DNA from: Halostreptopolyspora alba | Lineage (GTDB): Bacteria; Actinomycetota; Actinomycetes; Streptosporangiales; Streptosporangiaceae | Assembly (NCBI GenBank): GCA_003725585.1 | Contig: RJMB01000015.1 | Location: 62,001-126,000, forward strand | Length of the DNA: 64,000 bases | Direction: 5' to 3' | Program-made: the position numbers and the translations under genes | Shown: piece by piece, positions 37,685 through 50,486 of the stretch | How the letters are laid out: every line of letters starts with the position of its first letter | Numbering within the stretch: position 1 is the stretch's first letter | The notes under the pieces: model-generated | Seen by the model: only the letters and a program-made list of their open reading frames with translations | Told to the model about the DNA's origin: nothing | The model's database searches: none

Positions 37685-39703
37685 GTGAACCGCTCAACCG
37701 GCTCAACGGAGGGCTTCGCCGGATCCCGAACACCTCCGGAAAGCCCCCGAAGCGACGCGGAGAATCGTGCCGGCGAGGCGTTCCACCACGCGCCGACCGC
37801 GATGGTCGTCGCCGACCAGTCCGGCGACATCCTCCTGGTCAACTCGGCGTTCACCGCCCTGACCGGGGTGTCCCAGTCCGAGGGGGCGGGTGTTGCCTGG
37901 CCGCGGCTGCTGCTCGAGGACGACGTCGACCGCGGGTGGGAGATGCACCGGGACGCGCTCTCGGCCGGGTCCAGGACAGGCGAGAGTCCCGTGGCCGTGT
38001 CGGGCGCCTCCCCGCGGCGCGTGATGGTCGAGTGTCGCGCGCTTCCCGGCGGAGGCGACGACGAGCACCCCGAAGTGATCGTGGCGCTGCGCACGTCCCC
38101 CAGGGACGAGGAGACGCTACGGGCCATCAGCGAACTGCGCACCGAGAGCGCCGAAACCACACTGTGGACGCTCAACCTGCGTACCGGCAGGCTGAGCGAG
38201 CTGTTCGGCCCCTCACCTCTGGGCCAGCTACTCGCCGGCGATGAGGCCACCCTGGAGGACTGCCTGTCCCGCGTCCACCGTGACGACGTCGCCCGGCTGC
38301 GCGATGCCATGGAGACAGCCAACCAGGGCCGGGACTACGAGCAGCAGTTCAGGATGTTCGACCTGGTCGGCGACGAACGGTGGTTGTGGGCCCGCGCCCG
38401 CTACCTCCCCGGGGAAACGCCGAGGCTCGTCGGCTTCGTCGACGACGTCACCGACCGCGTCCAGCTCGTCCGGCGGCTGGCGGACCGCCGCAGGATCGAG
38501 GCCGCCCAGGGCCGCCAGGTGACCGAACTCGCCGCGAAACTCGTCTCCGCCACCACCGCTGACGAGGTCACCGGTCTCCTCGCCGAGGACTTCGTGCCGA
38601 TCTTCGGCGGCACCAGCGCCTCCGTGATGCTGGTCGAGGACAACGTTCTGCGGTCGGCCCCCTCCACGGTCGAGCGCACGGGTACCACCGGCATGATCGA
38701 CGGCCGGGACGCCACCGACGCCAGCTTTCCGATGGGCGCGGTGGCCCAGGACCGCCAACCCCGGTTCTTCGAGAGCCGGGCGGAGATGCTGGAGCGGTTT
38801 CCCACCGCGCACGACCTCCTGCGGCACACGAGTGCCCAGTCCTGGGCGACCGTACCGATCTTCGGCGATCGGCGGGTCGCGCTCGGTGTCTGGCAGGTCG
38901 CCTGGGACCAGCCACACCACGCCACTCCCGACGAGCGCGCCCTGATGCTCACCCTGGCCGGGCTGGCGGGCCAGGCGCTGCAACGGGTCAACCGCCAGCA
39001 GGCCGAGTTGGAGCTCGCCGACGCCATCCAGCGCCGCATGCTCCCCCCGCAACTGCCCGACTTCGACGACATCAACGTCACGGCCCGGTACCTACCGGCG
39101 AGGGCCGGCTGGCGTGTGTGCGGCGACTTCTACGACGTGATCCGGCTGCCCGAGCACCAGGTGGGCCTGCTCGTGGGTGACGTGCAGGGGCACGGGGTCG
39201 AGGCCGCGGCCGCCATGGGGCAGATTCGGATCGCGTTTCGCGCCTACGCCGCCAACCAGGCCGATCCCGGGATGGTGGTGGCCGAGACCAACCGGCTACT
39301 CACCGAGACCGGCGAGATCGTGTTCGCGACCTGCGGCTACCTCGTGCTCGACCTCGACTCCGGCGAGATGCGCGCCGCGTGGGCGGGCCAGCCCCCGGCG
39401 CTCATCGCCACGACCGAAGATTTCGACACCTGGCAGCCCGAGACCGGGCCACCGGTGGGGGTCGACTCCAACAGCAAGTACCCCGTCACCACCCGCATGC
39501 TGGCCCCCGACGAAACCCTGCTGATGTGCTCCGACGGCCTCGTGGAGAGCTCCCGGGTGCACATGGACGACGGCCTGCAACGCGTGGGGCGGGCGCTGCG
39601 TGCCCTGGCCGCCGACGTCGACGCCGCCGCCACCTCACTCGCCTCGCTGACACCGGCCGGCCGAGGCGACGACATCGCGTTCCTGATCGCGCGGATGGTC
39701 TAG
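37685..39703 (+). CDS. PAS/GAF-sensing SpoIIE-type protein phosphatase
   Basis: A 672-residue cytoplasmic signalling protein. Order: PAS (about 30-140, FHHAPTAMVVADQSGDILLVNSAF), a second PAS-like domain (about 150-270, with FRMFDLVGDERWLWARARYL), GAF (about 290-425) and a C-terminal SpoIIE/PP2C phosphatase (about 440-672) with CGDFYDVI, VGDVQGHGVEAAA and LLMCSDGLVES carrying the metal aspartates. Such proteins dephosphorylate anti-anti-sigma factors (RsbU-like). No RsbV/RsbW genes are adjacent. The GTG at 37685 is the best start but its ribosome site is weak. Confidence 0.88.
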   Translation: MNRSTGSTEGFAGSRTPPESPRSDAENRAGEAFHHAPTAMVVADQSGDILLVNSAFTALTGVSQSEGAGVAWPRLLLEDDVDRGWEMHRDALSAGSRTGESPVAVSGASPRRVMVECRALPGGGDDEHPEVIVALRTSPRDEETLRAISELRTESAETTLWTLNLRTGRLSELFGPSPLGQLLAGDEATLEDCLSRVHRDDVARLRDAMETANQGRDYEQQFRMFDLVGDERWLWARARYLPGETPRLVGFVDDVTDRVQLVRRLADRRRIEAAQGRQVTELAAKLVSATTADEVTGLLAEDFVPIFGGTSASVMLVEDNVLRSAPSTVERTGTTGMIDGRDATDASFPMGAVAQDRQPRFFESRAEMLERFPTAHDLLRHTSAQSWATVPIFGDRRVALGVWQVAWDQPHHATPDERALMLTLAGLAGQALQRVNRQQAELELADAIQRRMLPPQLPDFDDINVTARYLPARAGWRVCGDFYDVIRLPEHQVGLLVGDVQGHGVEAAAAMGQIRIAFRAYAANQADPGMVVAETNRLLTETGEIVFATCGYLVLDLDSGEMRAAWAGQPPALIATTEDFDTWQPETGPPVGVDSNSKYPVTTRMLAPDETLLMCSDGLVESSRVHMDDGLQRVGRALRALAADVDAAATSLASLTPAGRGDDIAFLIARMV

Positions 39704-39864
39704 GTTCGGCTTCTTCGAAGCACGACACGGTCGCCCCGAACAGCCGCCCCGAACATGGGTGATCACCGGGTTTCGAACGCCGGGCGGCCACCACGACTCC
39801 GCGACACACGGCCCCTCCGGTCGACCGTGGTGACACGGAGCGATGGGCATCTAGGCTGGAAGGC

Positions 39865-41184
39865 GTGTCCGAAACACTGTTCGATGATGCCGGTGCCGAT
39901 GCGCAGCGCGGTCAGGAGCCCATGGCCGTGCGCATGCGGCCACGAACGCTCGACGAGGTCGCCGGGCAGCGACACCTCCTTGGTGAGGGGAGCCCACTGC
40001 GTCGGCTGGTCGAGGACGACGCCCCGATGTCGCTGTTCCTCTGGGGGCCGCCAGGCACCGGAAAGACGACCCTGGCCACCGTGGTCAGCCGGGCCACCAA
40101 CCGCAGGTTCGTCGAACTCTCCGCCGTCAGCGCCGGGGTCAAGGAGGTCCGCGCCGTCATCGACGACGCGCGCCGACGGATGGGGATGAGCGGGGCCCGG
40201 ACCCTACTGTTCGTCGACGAGGTGCACCGGTTCAGCAAGACGCAGCAGGACGCGCTGCTGCCGGCCGTCGAGAACCGGTGGGTCAGCTTCATCGGCGCCA
40301 CCACCGAAAACCCGTTCTTCTCGGTTGTGAGCCCGCTGCTCTCGCGGTCGTTGCTGCTCACCCTGGAGACCCTCGAGGATGACGAGATCCGCTCCGTGCT
40401 GGCCGAGGCTCGTACCGACGAGCGTGGCCTCAAGGGGCGCTACACCCTCAGCGACGACGCCGAGGACCACCTCGTACGCCTCGCCGGCGGCGACGCCCGG
40501 CGCGCCCTGACCTACCTGGAGGCGGCCACTCTGGTGGCCGGCTCGCGCGCGGAGGTCACGGTCGACGACGTCGAGCGGGCGGTGGACCGGCACGCGGTGC
40601 GTTACGACCGTTCGGGAGACCAGCACTATGATGTCATCAGCGCGTTCATCAAGAGTATGCGCGGCAGCGACCCCGACGCGGCACTGCACTACCTGGCCCG
40701 GATGATCGAGGCGGGCGAGGACCCCCGGTTCATCGCGCGCCGGATCGTCGTGCACGCCAGCGAGGACGTCGGCATGGCCGATCCGAGCGCCCTCCAGGTG
40801 GCGGTGGCCGCGGCCCAGGCCGTGGATCTGATCGGGCTTCCCGAGGCGCGGATCAACCTGGCCCAAGCGGTTATCCACATCGCGCTCGCTCCGAAGTCGA
40901 ACGCGGTCATCAACGCGATCGACGCCGCAGCGGGCGACGTCCGCGCTGGCCGGGCCGGTCCGGTGCCCGCCCACCTACGCGACGGCCATTACAGAGGAGC
41001 GGCCGAGCTTGGGCACGGCGAGGGGTACCGCTACGCCCACGACTACCCGGGCGGGGTAGCGCCGCAGCAGCACGCCCCCGACGCCGTCGCCGGACGCGAG
41101 TACTACCAGCCCACCACCCACGGCGCCGAACGTCGCTACGGCGAGGTGCTGGACCGCATCAAGGACGCGCTCCGCAACGACTGA
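39865..41184 (+). CDS. rarA: Replication-associated recombination protein RarA (MgsA)
   Basis: A 439-residue AAA+ ATPase related to clamp loaders and acting at stalled replication forks. Walker [13 protein letters not shown] (near 60), Walker [13 protein letters not shown] (near 113), sensor [11 protein letters not shown], and the C-terminal tetramerisation region ([27 protein letters not shown]). GTG start with GGAAGG upstream. The lone gene lies near alaS, as in mycobacteria. Confidence 0.95.
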   Translation: MSETLFDDAGADAQRGQEPMAVRMRPRTLDEVAGQRHLLGEGSPLRRLVEDDAPMSLFLWGPPGTGKTTLATVVSRATNRRFVELSAVSAGVKEVRAVIDDARRRMGMSGARTLLFVDEVHRFSKTQQDALLPAVENRWVSFIGATTENPFFSVVSPLLSRSLLLTLETLEDDEIRSVLAEARTDERGLKGRYTLSDDAEDHLVRLAGGDARRALTYLEAATLVAGSRAEVTVDDVERAVDRHAVRYDRSGDQHYDVISAFIKSMRGSDPDAALHYLARMIEAGEDPRFIARRIVVHASEDVGMADPSALQVAVAAAQAVDLIGLPEARINLAQAVIHIALAPKSNAVINAIDAAAGDVRAGRAGPVPAHLRDGHYRGAAELGHGEGYRYAHDYPGGVAPQQHAPDAVAGREYYQPTTHGAERRYGEVLDRIKDALRND

Positions 41185-41310
41185 CGACCGGTGGGGGAGT
41201 GAGGGACGAGGGACCCCACCGTAGGGTCCGGAGGTTCCCGGCCCCCAGGCGCAACCGCCCCAGGCGAGCGCGAGCGAGCCCAACAAACACCACTCGGGTG
41301 CGGCCACCCC

Positions 41311-42855
41311 CTACTCTTCGGGTGGAGCCGGGAAGACCTCCGTGACCCTGGCGATCTCGCGGTCGCCCTCGGTGGAGTCCTCGGCGAACTCCACCTCGGC
41401 GATCACCACGTCGCCCCAGTTCAGATAATCGGTGAACTCCTGACCGCTCATCTCGTAGGTGCCGCGGTTGTCGTCGTTGATGTGCCCCGGGCCGGGAACG
41501 CAGAAGTTGGCGCAGTAGACCTCGGCGTCCTCGGGGATCACCGCCTCCTCGGACTCGGCGCCCTCGACCTCGACCCACTGCTCGCTCCAGTCGCGGGGGG
41601 TGAGGAACGCGGCGTCCTCCATGTCGAGTCCGCCCTCCATGGGCTCGACACGGGTGTAGACCCACGGACCGTCCTCGTCTGGCTGCTCTGTCGGGTCGAA
41701 CCGCACGATGGGCGTGGGGTCCTCCTCGGCGTCGGCGGAGTCGGGGGAGGGCGATGCCGCCTGCTGCTCGTCGGTGTCGTCGTTGGGAAGCATCGCGTTG
41801 ATCGTGGCCACGACGCCGCCGACGACGAGGGCCGCCGCCAGCAGGGCCCCACCCATGACCAGGGGGGCGCGTCGCCGCTGGCCGGGCTCGCGCGCGTCGA
41901 TCCGGATCATCCGGGGCAGCCGTGCCGGCTCCACGATGCCCTGCCACTCCCGGGCCAGCACCCGGGTGACGGCGGTTCCTCTGGTGGGCTGCCTCTCCTC
42001 GGTGGAGTCGGTGGTGCTCTCCCAGATCGCGATGGTGGAGCCGAGGAGCTCCCGCACCGAGGGCCGGTTGTCGGGATTCTTGTCGAGGGCGCGCTCCAGC
42101 AACGGCAGCAGGGGCGCGGGAACGCCGTCGAGGTCGGGTTCCTCGTCGCGCACGCGCGCGGCGACCACCTCGGGCTCCCCGATCCCGAACGGGAGCCGGC
42201 CGGTCGCCGCGAACGCCACGACCGCGCCCCAGGCGAACACGTCGGAGGCGGGCGACTGTGGCGCACCCGCGTGGCGTTCGGGACTCATCCAGGCCGCCGA
42301 GTGGCGCAGCAGCGACTCGTCCCCCGGGAGGGCGCAGTCGAGAATGCGGGGGCCGGAGCTGCTGAGCAGGATGTTGCTCGGTTTCAGGTCGCCGTGGGCG
42401 ACGTTCTTGAGGTGGAGCGCGGAGAGCCCCTCGGACAGGCCGGCGGCGAGCGCGATGAGCCGGCCCTGTCCCATGGCCCCGTGCCGGCGCGCGTACTGCG
42501 CCAGCGGGATGCCCGAGACGTACATCATGGCCAGCCACGGCGGTGTCGCGGAGGTGTCGAAGGCGATCGGCGGAACGTAGCAGCGCCGGTCGACACCGGA
42601 GAGCAGGTGCAGTCGCTGGTCGAGTGCGCTCCGGGTGCGGTCGTCGCTGGCCTGCGCCGCGTGCAGGGTCTTCACCGTGACGAGCGGGTCGTTGCCGCCG
42701 GAGGGCGTGACAGCGGCGTACACCGTGCCGGTACGTCCCGAGCCAATGCGTCCGATGACGAGGTAAGGCCCTATACGCCGTGGGTCCTCGGAGGTGAGCG
42801 GGACGAGGTTCGGCGGTACCAGAACGGAGATCTCCTTCTGGGAACGTCGGCTCAT
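41311..42855 (-). CDS. Membrane Ser/Thr protein kinase with atypical motifs
   Basis: A 514-residue protein: kinase domain (about 25-280), one membrane helix (near 340-362, APLVMGGALLAAALVVGGVVA) and an outside domain of about 150 residues with a Cys pair (VYCANFCVPG). The kinase keeps the Gly loop GRIGSGRTG, the VTVK lysine, HGDLKPSN with catalytic Asp and Asn, and an SPE glutamate. However HRD is HGD and DFG is DCA, so regulation and perhaps metal handling differ from ordinary PknB-type kinases. ATG 42855 has AGGACC upstream. Convergent with rarA. Sensor role inferred from layout. Confidence 0.85.
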   Translation of the reverse strand: MSRRSQKEISVLVPPNLVPLTSEDPRRIGPYLVIGRIGSGRTGTVYAAVTPSGGNDPLVTVKTLHAAQASDDRTRSALDQRLHLLSGVDRRCYVPPIAFDTSATPPWLAMMYVSGIPLAQYARRHGAMGQGRLIALAAGLSEGLSALHLKNVAHGDLKPSNILLSSSGPRILDCALPGDESLLRHSAAWMSPERHAGAPQSPASDVFAWGAVVAFAATGRLPFGIGEPEVVAARVRDEEPDLDGVPAPLLPLLERALDKNPDNRPSVRELLGSTIAIWESTTDSTEERQPTRGTAVTRVLAREWQGIVEPARLPRMIRIDAREPGQRRRAPLVMGGALLAAALVVGGVVATINAMLPNDDTDEQQAASPSPDSADAEEDPTPIVRFDPTEQPDEDGPWVYTRVEPMEGGLDMEDAAFLTPRDWSEQWVEVEGAESEEAVIPEDAEVYCANFCVPGPGHINDDNRGTYEMSGQEFTDYLNWGDVVIAEVEFAEDSTEGDREIARVTEVFPAPPEE

Positions 42856-43293
42856 TGGGGTCCTGTCTTCGACTCGTGCTCGTCTGATCGGTACGCGACG
42901 CGTCGCATCGTGGCGACAGCGGTCGGGGACGGCGAACCTGCTCCGATTCTCGGTCATGCGTCGACATACGTCGATGCCCGCGACTACCGGGCTCGCGTCC
43001 ACGGTAGGAGTCGACCCTAATCCCCTCATGATCCCTATGGTGCGTCGGTCCGGGGGTGTCGTCCCGTGACATGCGGTCTCGTCGGCGCGCTGTGGGGTAT
43101 TGGGGTGAGCGCGCCGCCGGGCGCGATAGGGTCAGCCCCAATCGGATCTTCCGGTCCCGCGGCCTGGTGGCCTGAGGGGCATCAGGGGAGCCCGGTCACC
43201 GCTGTCCCGTGCGGCCCCGTGCCGCCGGCAGCCGCGCCCGATCCTCCCACCAGTGTTCGAAGTATGAACGACCGATCTTCTACGGAGTCCCGC
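42856..43293. other. Divergent intergenic region
   Basis: This 438-base region separates the kinase gene from DUF948/DUF6167/alaS. A TAGGGT hexamer at 43127-43132 could be a -10 for the alaS operon, without a convincing -35. No gene is supported. Confidence 0.4.
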
Positions 43294-43686
43294 ATGTTGA
43301 CCGGAGGAGAGCTCGCGGCCCTCATCGCCGCGGTGGTTTGGACCGTGCTGGTCGCGTTCCTGTGTGTGACGCTCGTCAAACTCACGCGGCTGCTGTCGGA
43401 GACGACCCGGGTCGTCTCCGAGTTCGGTGAGCGGGCGCGTCCCCTGCTCGACGATGTCGCCTCCACCGTCGAACGTACCGGGAACTCGCTCGACCGGGTC
43501 GAGGAGATCACGGCGAACGTCGCGACGAGCACGGAGGACATCTCAACCATGACCACGCTCACCCGGTCGGTGGTCACCGGACCCTTGGTGAAGCTGGCGT
43601 CGTTCTCCTACGGGTTGAGCCGTGTCCTCGGGCAGCGTCGGGCACTGGCGCTGGTACGTAGCCGCCGCAGGAGGGAGCGGTCATGA
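43294..43686 (+). CDS. DUF948 membrane protein
   Basis: A 130-residue protein with an N-terminal membrane helix (about 4-25, [21 protein letters not shown]) followed by an amphipathic coiled helix ([36 protein letters not shown]), typical of DUF948. ATG 43294 has CGGAG upstream; ATG 43264 is in frame but lacks a site. Its stop overlaps the next gene by ATGA. Position before alaS is conserved in Streptomyces. Confidence 0.85.
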   Translation: MLTGGELAALIAAVVWTVLVAFLCVTLVKLTRLLSETTRVVSEFGERARPLLDDVASTVERTGNSLDRVEEITANVATSTEDISTMTTLTRSVVTGPLVKLASFSYGLSRVLGQRRALALVRSRRRRERS

Positions 43687-44002
43687 TATCCAGGGCGTTC
43701 TGTCTGGTCGCGGGCGTGGCGATCGGGGGGTATGTTGTCCACAAGCTCAACCGGACGGCACGCGCGTGGAGCCCGGGTGGCATCGCGAGCCGCGTGGAGG
43801 ACCGCGTCGCCGACTACCGGGCGGCCCTCCGCGAGTTCAACGAGGACGTCCAGAACACCATGGACGCTCGCGAGGCCGAGCTGCTTCGGCGCTACCACCC
43901 GGCCGGAGGCCACGAGCCCGCTGGCCGGGGGGCGGTCATGCCCGGCCGCGCGATCGAGGCTCACCGCACAATCGAATCCCACGACTACAAGGACGGCCGC
44001 TG

Positions 44003-44003
<1 letters not shown>
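43683..44003 (+). CDS. DUF6167 small membrane protein
   Basis: A 106-residue protein with an N-terminal hydrophobic segment ([22 protein letters not shown]) and a basic-acidic helix ([34 protein letters not shown]). It matches the small protein routinely found between DUF948 and alaS (DUF6167 as I recall). It overlaps both neighbours (ATGA before, TGATG after), so all three are translated together. Confidence 0.8.
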
Positions 44004-46681
<2,678 letters not shown>

Positions 46682-46694
46682 CATCCCGAGTCAC

Positions 46695-46728
46695 GCGCCG
46701 GCCCGGCGGGGGCAGCCCGGGCCGGCGC
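46695..46728 (+). terminator. Hairpin after alaS
   Basis: A perfect 12-bp stem GCGCCGGCCCGG / CCGGGCCGGCGC with a ten-base loop, starting 14 bases after the alaS stop. No T run. Confidence 0.6.
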
Positions 46729-46829
46729 TCGCGGGGGACTACAGAGACCGTTGCCGCACCGACGAGAAGGAAGCCCCGAGTGACGCCACGTAACGCCAAC
46801 GCCATTCCCCACATGGGGGAGCCTCCTCG

Positions 46830-47309
46830 TTGAGGCACGGCGCACGTCTCGCGGTCGACCCCGGAAAAGTGCGAATCGGGGTTTCCCGTAGTGATCCCGC
46901 TGGCACATTGGCGACCCCGGTCGAGACGGTCCCGCGCGGTAAGGGGGATCTGGCCCGCATCGCGGCGCTCGTGCGCGAGCACGAGGTGTTCGAGGTGATC
47001 GTCGGTTATCCCGCGTCCCTTTCCGGGGCGGAGGGGCCCGCCGCGCGGGGCGCGCGGTCCTTCGCCCACACCCTGGCCCGCAGGCTCGCCCCGGTACCCG
47101 TGCGGCTGGTGGACGAGCGGCTCACCACCGCGACCGCCGAGGGGCAGCTGCGCGGTGGTGCCTCCTACGGCAAGCGGGGTGCGCGGGGTGGTCAGGCGCG
47201 GCGCTCGGTGGTGGACCAGGCCGCCGCCACGGTTCTGCTACAGAGCGCGCTGGACACCGAACGCCAAACCGGCCGCCCGCCGGGGGAGCTCGTGGGAGAA
47301 GGCGAATGA
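46830..47309 (+). CDS. ruvX: Holliday junction resolvase-like / pre-16S rRNA nuclease RuvX (YqgF)
   Basis: A 159-residue RNase H-fold nuclease involved in 16S rRNA 5' maturation. Landmarks: ARLAVDPGKVRIGVSRSDP near residue 5 with the first Asp, VIVGYPASLSGAEGPAA near 56, and VDERLTTATAEGQLRGGA near 95; the last catalytic Asp is in SVVDQAAATVLLQ. The TTG start follows GGGGGA and matches the family N-terminus. The stop overlaps mltG by ATGA. Confidence 0.93.
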   Translation: MRHGARLAVDPGKVRIGVSRSDPAGTLATPVETVPRGKGDLARIAALVREHEVFEVIVGYPASLSGAEGPAARGARSFAHTLARRLAPVPVRLVDERLTTATAEGQLRGGASYGKRGARGGQARRSVVDQAAATVLLQSALDTERQTGRPPGELVGEGE

Positions 47310-49396
47310 GCGAGAACGACCCTTACGCGGGGCGCCCGTACTGGGACGGGTACCGTGACCTCCGCCGCTCGTCGTACGACGAACTTCGTTACGGAGATCG
47401 GGACCGTGACCGACCGACGGGCTCCGGTGGGCGTCGGGCCGACCCGGGCGGCGACCCTTCGGTGGATCGCCCACCCCCGGGATCCGGATCCCGGAGCGCC
47501 GGCAGTGCCCCCGATCCGCTGACTGATCCGTGGCCGTACCGGCGTTCCGCGGGTGGGCCGGGGGCGGGCGGTTCCGACGGCGGCCCGTGGACGGACCCGG
47601 CGCGGGGGGCGCCACCCCAGGGCCACCATCCCCGGGGTGGCGGCTACACCGCCTCGTGGGCGCGAGTTCCGCGTGACGGCGATGACCCGCTCACCGGCCC
47701 CGGGCCACGACACCCCTCGTCGAGCGAGGAGGGGCAGGGTGGCTATCCCACCGGGGAGGACAGTGCCTATGTTCCCCGGCGGGCCAGACCCGACAGCCCC
47801 GATGGAACCGCTGGACACCAGCCCGGTGACCGGACCGTGCCCGTTCCGGACCAGGATCCCGGCGCTCCCGTCACCGGAGAGAGGACCGGTGACACGGGGT
47901 GGGACGACGAACGCGAGCGGCCCCGGGGCCGGCGCCGCCGGGCCGATCCGGCAGTCGAAACGGGGGACCACCCGGGCGAGTCCCGCGGGTCGTCGACCGG
48001 GTCGCACCCCACCGCTTCGCCGGAGTCGGGGTCCCGGCCGCGCGGGCGGCGCCGCCGGGCCGATCCTGAGGCCACGTCGGTCGCTGTGCCCCCGGCGCGT
48101 GAACCGGAGTCAGCGGACCGCCCATCGGCCGGTGGGCGTCGGCGAAGGGCCCACGACCGCTCCCGGAACGACACGGACGACCGGCCGTGGGCCGGGAACG
48201 GTGCCGACGATGACAACGAGGGGCCGCGGCCCGACGACCCGGACGATCTTTTGGATCACCAGGCGCGCGTGCGAGAGGCGTTCGAGCGCAAGGGCGCCAG
48301 CCGCGCCTCGCGGAACGCGTCCAAGGCCCGCCGCGGTCGCGGCGGGCGCAAGGCCGGTCGTGGCAGGGGACGCCGGTCCAAGCTGGCCATGACCGGCGCG
48401 GCCGCGGTCCTGGCGTTGGCCGTCGCCGCCGGCGGTCTCGCCCTGCGGGCCTACGTGTTCCCACCGGACTTCGACGGTGAGGGCAGCGGCGAGGTCGAGA
48501 TCGTCATCAAGGACGGCGAGACCGGGGCCCAGGTCGGCGACACCCTGGTCGAGGCCGGCGTGGTGGCCAGCACGAGAGCGTTCACCAACGCCCTGGGCGG
48601 GGAGGAGCTCACCCCGGGCACCTACCGGCTGCGCTCGGAGATGAGCGCCGAGTCCGCGGTCGACCTGTTGCTCGACCCGTCGGCGCGCGCCGACAACAAG
48701 GTGACGGTTCGCGAGGGGCTACGCTCCACCCAGGTACTCGACCTGGTGGCCGAGGAGACCCCCATCGAGCGCGAGGAGCTGCAGGCGGCCTACGAGAACC
48801 ACGAGGCGCTCGGGCTACCGGAGTACGCCGAGGAGGGGCCGGAGGGCTACCTCTATCCCGACACCTACACCATCACGCCCGACGTCGAGGCCGAGGACGT
48901 CCTGGCGACGATGGTGGAGCGCTTCAAGCGGACCGCCGAGGAGATCGGGCTGGAGGAGCGAGCCGCCGAGAGTGGCCTGACACCGAACGAGGTCATGGCG
49001 AACGCGGCGATCGTCCAGGCGGAGTCCGGCAGCGCCGAGGACATGCCCAAGATCTCCCGGGTCGTCTACAACCGGCTCGACGCCGAGATGGAGCTGGGCA
49101 TGGACAGCACCTGCTTCTACGTGATCGACGAGTACGGCATCGCGCTGACAGAGGACCAGCTTCAACAGTGCCGGGAGGCCGGCAGCGACTACGCCACCTA
49201 TGGGCGCAAGGGGCTGCCCGCCGGGCCGTTCGTCAGTCCCGGGAAGGACGCGCTCAACGCGGCCCTCGACCCCGCCGATGGCGACTGGCTCTATTTCGTG
49301 GCCACCGACCCCGAGGAGGGCGTGACCGAGTTCGCCGAGACCAGCGAGGAGTTCGAGCGCCTGAAAGACGAGTTCGAGGAGAATCGGAGTGAGTGA
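47306..49396 (+). CDS. mltG: Endolytic peptidoglycan transglycosylase MltG
   Basis: A 696-residue membrane enzyme that cuts nascent glycan strands. The first 345 residues are cytoplasmic, Pro/Gly/Arg-rich and probably disordered, with three copies of a GRRRRA-D/H motif; this extension is very long even for actinobacteria. One membrane helix lies near 355-378 (LAMTGAAAVLALAVAAGGLA). The outer part has a LysM-like segment and the MltG catalytic core with the Glu in NAAIVQAESG (near 575) followed by DMPKISRVVYNRL and KGLPAGPFVSPG. Coupled to ruvX and aroE. Confidence 0.93.
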   Translation: MSENDPYAGRPYWDGYRDLRRSSYDELRYGDRDRDRPTGSGGRRADPGGDPSVDRPPPGSGSRSAGSAPDPLTDPWPYRRSAGGPGAGGSDGGPWTDPARGAPPQGHHPRGGGYTASWARVPRDGDDPLTGPGPRHPSSSEEGQGGYPTGEDSAYVPRRARPDSPDGTAGHQPGDRTVPVPDQDPGAPVTGERTGDTGWDDERERPRGRRRRADPAVETGDHPGESRGSSTGSHPTASPESGSRPRGRRRRADPEATSVAVPPAREPESADRPSAGGRRRRAHDRSRNDTDDRPWAGNGADDDNEGPRPDDPDDLLDHQARVREAFERKGASRASRNASKARRGRGGRKAGRGRGRRSKLAMTGAAAVLALAVAAGGLALRAYVFPPDFDGEGSGEVEIVIKDGETGAQVGDTLVEAGVVASTRAFTNALGGEELTPGTYRLRSEMSAESAVDLLLDPSARADNKVTVREGLRSTQVLDLVAEETPIEREELQAAYENHEALGLPEYAEEGPEGYLYPDTYTITPDVEAEDVLATMVERFKRTAEEIGLEERAAESGLTPNEVMANAAIVQAESGSAEDMPKISRVVYNRLDAEMELGMDSTCFYVIDEYGIALTEDQLQQCREAGSDYATYGRKGLPAGPFVSPGKDALNAALDPADGDWLYFVATDPEEGVTEFAETSEEFERLKDEFEENRSE

Positions 49397-49402
49397 CCAG
49401 TG

Positions 49403-50236
49403 ATGCGTGCCGCTGTCCTGGGGTCGCCCATCGAGCATTCGCTCTCGCCCGTCCTGCACACGGCGGCCTACACCGCGTTGGGCCTGGACGACGGCTGGCA
49501 CTACGAGCGTTTCGAGTGCGATGAGGGCGGCCTGGCCCGGTTCCTCGAGGGGTGTGACGCCTCGTGGGCCGGGCTGTCGCTGACGATGCCGCTGAAGCGC
49601 GTGGCGATGGCGTTGTCCGACGAGCTGGCCGAGCCGGTGACGTCGGTGGGTGGCGCCAACACGATCGTCTTCGCCGAGGGGCGCCGGTACGCTTACAACA
49701 CCGACGTGGCCGGGATCGTGAGCGCGCTGCGCGAGGTCGGGATCGCGCGGGTGGACTCGGCCGCGGTCGTGGGAGGCGGCGCGACGGCGGCCTCCGCGCT
49801 GGAGGCGCTGCGTGTCCTCGGCGCGACCGAGCCGGGGGCGGTCACCGTCCTGGCGCGCGAGCCGGCACGCGCGGACCCGGTGACCGAGGCGGCCGCCCGC
49901 ATGGGACTGCGCATCGGTGTCGAGCCGCTGCGAGAGATCGGTTCACACCTCGATGTTGACCTGGTCGTGAGCACGGTACCGCGTGGGGCCGCCGACGACT
50001 ACACCGCGGAGTTGGTCGCCAGCCGTGCCGCCCTGTTCGATGTCTCCTACGGCCCAAAGCCGAGTGTCCCGGTGGCCGCCGTCGCCGCCGCCGGGCGAAG
50101 GGCGGTGGGGGGCTTTCCCATGTTGCTGCACCAGGCGGGGCGGCAGGTGGAGCTGATGACCGGGGTCGCGCGGGCCCCGATCGAGGCGATGCGCGCGGCG
50201 GGGGAGGCGGAGCTGGCACGGCGCGCCACGACGTAG
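49403..50236 (+). CDS. aroE: Shikimate dehydrogenase
   Basis: A 277-residue enzyme reducing 3-dehydroshikimate with NADPH. Substrate block GSPIEHSLSPVLHTAAY at the start, TMPLKRV with the catalytic Lys near 65, NTDVAG with the paired Asp near 97, and the nucleotide loop VVGGGATA near 121; the C-terminal GGFPMLLHQAG closes the active site. ATG 49403 lies just after the mltG stop. In other actinobacteria aroC/aroK/aroB often follow; here infC comes next. Confidence 0.95.
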   Translation: MRAAVLGSPIEHSLSPVLHTAAYTALGLDDGWHYERFECDEGGLARFLEGCDASWAGLSLTMPLKRVAMALSDELAEPVTSVGGANTIVFAEGRRYAYNTDVAGIVSALREVGIARVDSAAVVGGGATAASALEALRVLGATEPGAVTVLAREPARADPVTEAAARMGLRIGVEPLREIGSHLDVDLVVSTVPRGAADDYTAELVASRAALFDVSYGPKPSVPVAAVAAAGRRAVGGFPMLLHQAGRQVELMTGVARAPIEAMRAAGEAELARRATT

Positions 50237-50470
50237 GCGCGTTGTTCGACGGGGGGACCGGGCCGGCCGCGGGCACGAACAATAGGGGCCTCCTCGCGCG
50301 AAGCGGGGCACGAACGTGGGTGCCGTGCCGTCCCACTGAGGAAGCCGGGAACAGCGCGATCCCATGTCGTCCCAAGCCGTGCGTGAGTGGCCGGCACCAC
50401 GGGAATACCCTCGGTCGGCGCCGTGTTTGGCGTCGACAGGGGTGGCTTGGCCAAGCTGGTCCGGATCTCC

Positions 50471-50479
50471 TGCTAAACT
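50471..50479 (+). promoter_or_regulatory. Candidate extended -10 promoter of infC (TGC-TAAACT)
   Basis: TGCTAAACT is an extended -10 (TGn plus TAAACT). No good -35 lies 17-18 bases upstream, which fits extended -10 promoters. It would give an approximately 290-base infC leader. Confidence 0.5.
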
Positions 50480-50486
50480 CGAGAAC

